Source: Cupriavidus basilensis (GTDB lineage Bacteria > Pseudomonadota > Gammaproteobacteria > Burkholderiales > Burkholderiaceae). Taken from it: 64,000 bases of DNA. A program made the position numbers and the translations under genes. The stretch is taken from contig NZ_BBQM01000010.1 in the NCBI RefSeq assembly GCF_000876015.1, forward strand, positions 55,362-119,361, given 5' to 3'. Below, in pieces: positions 62,352-64,000 of the stretch (its first letter is position 1; each line of letters opens with the position of its first letter). The notes under the pieces were generated by a model. The model was not told where the DNA came from, searched no databases, and saw nothing but the letters and a program-made list of their open reading frames with translations.

Positions 62352-63995
62352 TCAGACCATGGTCTGGAAGATGTAGCGGCCAACCCGGAGGATGGTTTCC
62401 TCGTGCCTGTTGGCATAGTACACACCGAGGATGTTCGCCTGATTGGCTGCCAAGTGACGCCACACTCCTTCTTCCAGCATGAGCTCCTTGAATTCCCTGA
62501 GATCCTGACTCACGTGAATGGCCGAGCCGTTGTTGTCCGGCGTGAAGAGACTGACGTCCTTTAACGGGAAATACCCCTTGAATGACAAACTCGAATCCCG
62601 CAGTTGCCAGTCGTAGCCTTTTTCGGAACTGAGGATTTCTGAGCCGATGTATACCAACCCGTCGCCCACATCGGCGAAGGCGGGCGGCGTCCGATAGTGG
62701 CCGAAGCTGGTGCTGCCGCCCCAGTTACACTTTTGCCAGGACTTGGCTGCACCGTAGTACATGACAAACGGCGGCATTTCGGGCTTCTTTTTGTCGCGCA
62801 AGTACGATCGGTCGTATTCGCAGAAGGCTACCAGCGCATTTCGTCCCGGGAGGGCACAGATCGTCTCGACCTCTACGCCGTCATCAGGGGTCGGTGACTT
62901 GTCCCAGCGTTGCCAGGGTCCATCGAGCGTGTCCGCGCAGAACACGATTGTCCTGGCATAGGAGCTGGTCTTTGTCGAATCGGAGAAAAAGCCTTTCTCG
63001 ATGTAGCTGTATCGCTCATATTGCGTACAGATCCACAGCCACATGCCATTGAAATAAACAATATCCTTAGTGGATAGGCGGCCATCGTTGAGCGAGAGAT
63101 TACTGTTATTGGCCGGTACTGGGCCCAATCTATGTCGCCATTCGAGGGCGTCGCTGGAATAGTAGACGCCTTCATTGCGTGTGCCGCGCGAGGTTGCTCT
63201 GTTCCGGATGAGCCAAGTACCGTTGACGATGGAGATGCTCTCGAACCAGACCTTGAAATCCGGGGTATCGAGTAGCACCTCCTGCCAATGGACCCCGTCT
63301 TCGCTGCGATAGAACACGTCATTGGAGTCGATGCTGGCGACAATCAGCCAGATCTTGCCATCCGTCTTGATGTGGTTGATCTTGTCTGGATCGCAAGGCG
63401 GGTTCTCCACCTTCGTCCACTCGATCGTGAACAGGTGCTCTCCACCATCCTTTGTAAGGGTTACGGATTGCTTCTCCAGTTTTTCTAGTTGCTCCCGGCG
63501 CAAGCGATCCGCCTGCTTCTGTTCCCGGATCTTGACGACGGACTTATCGAAATCTCCTTCCATGAAGAATCCGATCTGATCGGAAGCGTCGCTGCATGCT
63601 CGCGAGAACGCTTCCAGCACGCCTTCGACCTGATGGTAGTAGCGTCCGAACTGATCACCCCAGTCTTCGTTCTCGGCCGAATTGTCGAGTTCATAGTCCG
63701 AGTAAGCGATGTCGTCATCGTACTCGAAATCGGGCATGCCCCACCGGGAAATCAAGCTGTTGGCTTGAGATAACGCCGAATGATTCTCGGTGATCAACGC
63801 GCGGGCCTTCTTGCGATGTTCGTTTAGGCCGGATAGCGCGGAGCTACGTCCCATGCTGCACACTGTTGCCGAGGCCTTGTCAGTAAGGCCGCTCAGGAAA
63901 CTGCCATCGGAGAAATTGAAGAAGACTGAATGTTCCATGCCTTTTGCGTACACGCTGCTCATCTCCAGCAGCTGTCGCGTAACGCGCCAACTCAC
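62352..63995 (-). CDS. large unrecognised protein with beta-propeller-like repeats (may extend past the right edge)
   Basis: At least ~530 residues. The N-terminal ~190 residues are helical and polar with a strongly acidic segment (FEYDDDIAYSDYELDNSAE) and a charged coiled coil (REQKQADRLRREQLEKLEK). The rest has repeating pieces of BNR/YCF48 style: FYRSEDGVHWQEVLLD, YYSSDALEWRHRLG, FCADTLDGPWQRWDKS, SSEKGYDWQLRDS and VSQDLREFKELMLEEG. That suggests a six- or seven-bladed propeller with S-x-D-G-x-x-W motifs. No signal peptide is visible. The start is uncertain: GTG at 63995, ATG at 63962 or 63938, or beyond the window. Composition is lower in GC than the core genes. I do not know its function. 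Confidence 0.6.
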   Translation of the reverse strand: MSWRVTRQLLEMSSVYAKGMEHSVFFNFSDGSFLSGLTDKASATVCSMGRSSALSGLNEHRKKARALITENHSALSQANSLISRWGMPDFEYDDDIAYSDYELDNSAENEDWGDQFGRYYHQVEGVLEAFSRACSDASDQIGFFMEGDFDKSVVKIREQKQADRLRREQLEKLEKQSVTLTKDGGEHLFTIEWTKVENPPCDPDKINHIKTDGKIWLIVASIDSNDVFYRSEDGVHWQEVLLDTPDFKVWFESISIVNGTWLIRNRATSRGTRNEGVYYSSDALEWRHRLGPVPANNSNLSLNDGRLSTKDIVYFNGMWLWICTQYERYSYIEKGFFSDSTKTSSYARTIVFCADTLDGPWQRWDKSPTPDDGVEVETICALPGRNALVAFCEYDRSYLRDKKKPEMPPFVMYYGAAKSWQKCNWGGSTSFGHYRTPPAFADVGDGLVYIGSEILSSEKGYDWQLRDSSLSFKGYFPLKDVSLFTPDNNGSAIHVSQDLREFKELMLEEGVWRHLAANQANILGVYYANRHEETILRVGRYIFQTMV

Positions 63996-64000
63996 TGCGT

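Noticed and set aside
62353..62366. 14-bp perfect palindrome CAGACCATGGTCTG at the end of the propeller-like gene
   Set aside because: No loop, no T-run and no second copy seen; it could be chance or an old IS target.

Overview
The window is GC-rich chromosomal DNA that looks like a beta-proteobacterium of the Cupriavidus/Ralstonia (Burkholderiaceae) type. The reasons are the order argH - ppc - hemC - hemDX fusion - hemY, the block rsuA-algH-ruvX-pyrR-pyrB-pyrC'-plsC, and alanine- and arginine-rich proteins with strong G/C third-position bias. The genus is inferred from gene content and order only.

Layout. 1-4 kb: 5' part of argH and ppc, both on the minus strand. 4-8.5 kb: heme operon hemC-hemDX-hemY, converging on phrB. 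Its best terminator lies inside the 3' coding end of phrB. 10-16 kb: rsuA, then algH-ruvX-pyrR-pyrB-pyrC'-plsC, tightly packed; pyrC' is a dihydroorotase pseudoenzyme. 15.9-16.8 kb: apaH on the minus strand, the left border of a large surface-polysaccharide locus.

16.9-25.5 kb is a rearranged border. The arrangement apaH / rmlB occurs twice. The left copy has intact apaH and a 3'-truncated rmlB. The right copy has an internally deleted apaH and an intact rmlB. Between them lies a cassette that is visibly AT-richer in its first half: a GtrB-like Und-P glycosyltransferase, a hexapeptide acyltransferase, a GtrA-like flippase, a WecE-type aminotransferase, a methyltransferase and, on the opposite strand, a GT-C-like membrane protein. 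I read it as a module that could make and attach a 4-amino-4,6-dideoxyhexose using the dTDP-4-keto-6-deoxyglucose pool from RmlA/RmlB.

24.5-43.3 kb is a full Wzx/Wzy O-antigen-type cluster. It holds rmlBDAC (dTDP-L-rhamnose), tviB/tviC (UDP-HexNAcA), wzx, an EpsG-like wzy, a GT2, a GT4, an asnB-type amidotransferase, a second GT4, a pglC-pglD-pglE-pglF-like set (bacillosamine-type initiating sugar) and wzz on the opposite strand. The predicted repeat unit starts with a 2,4-diamino-2,4,6-trideoxyhexose and may contain an amidated hexosaminuronic acid and rhamnose.

43.4-49.5 kb on the minus strand is a second assembly set: three GT4 enzymes, another Wzx and a WcaJ/EpsB-type phosphoglycosyltransferase, with no polymerase in view. 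49.6-53.4 kb on the plus strand carries manB/algC, waaC and waaA. 53.5-61.3 kb is ordinary chromosome: a META/DUF4377 lipoprotein, tolC, rhodanese, pcm, a TetR regulator, a YkgJ protein, a DUF1439 lipoprotein, uppP, trmB and tRNA-Gly(CCC). 61.5-64 kb is accessory: a small membrane protein, a transposase remnant and a large unrecognised protein with beta-propeller-like repeats reaching the window edge.
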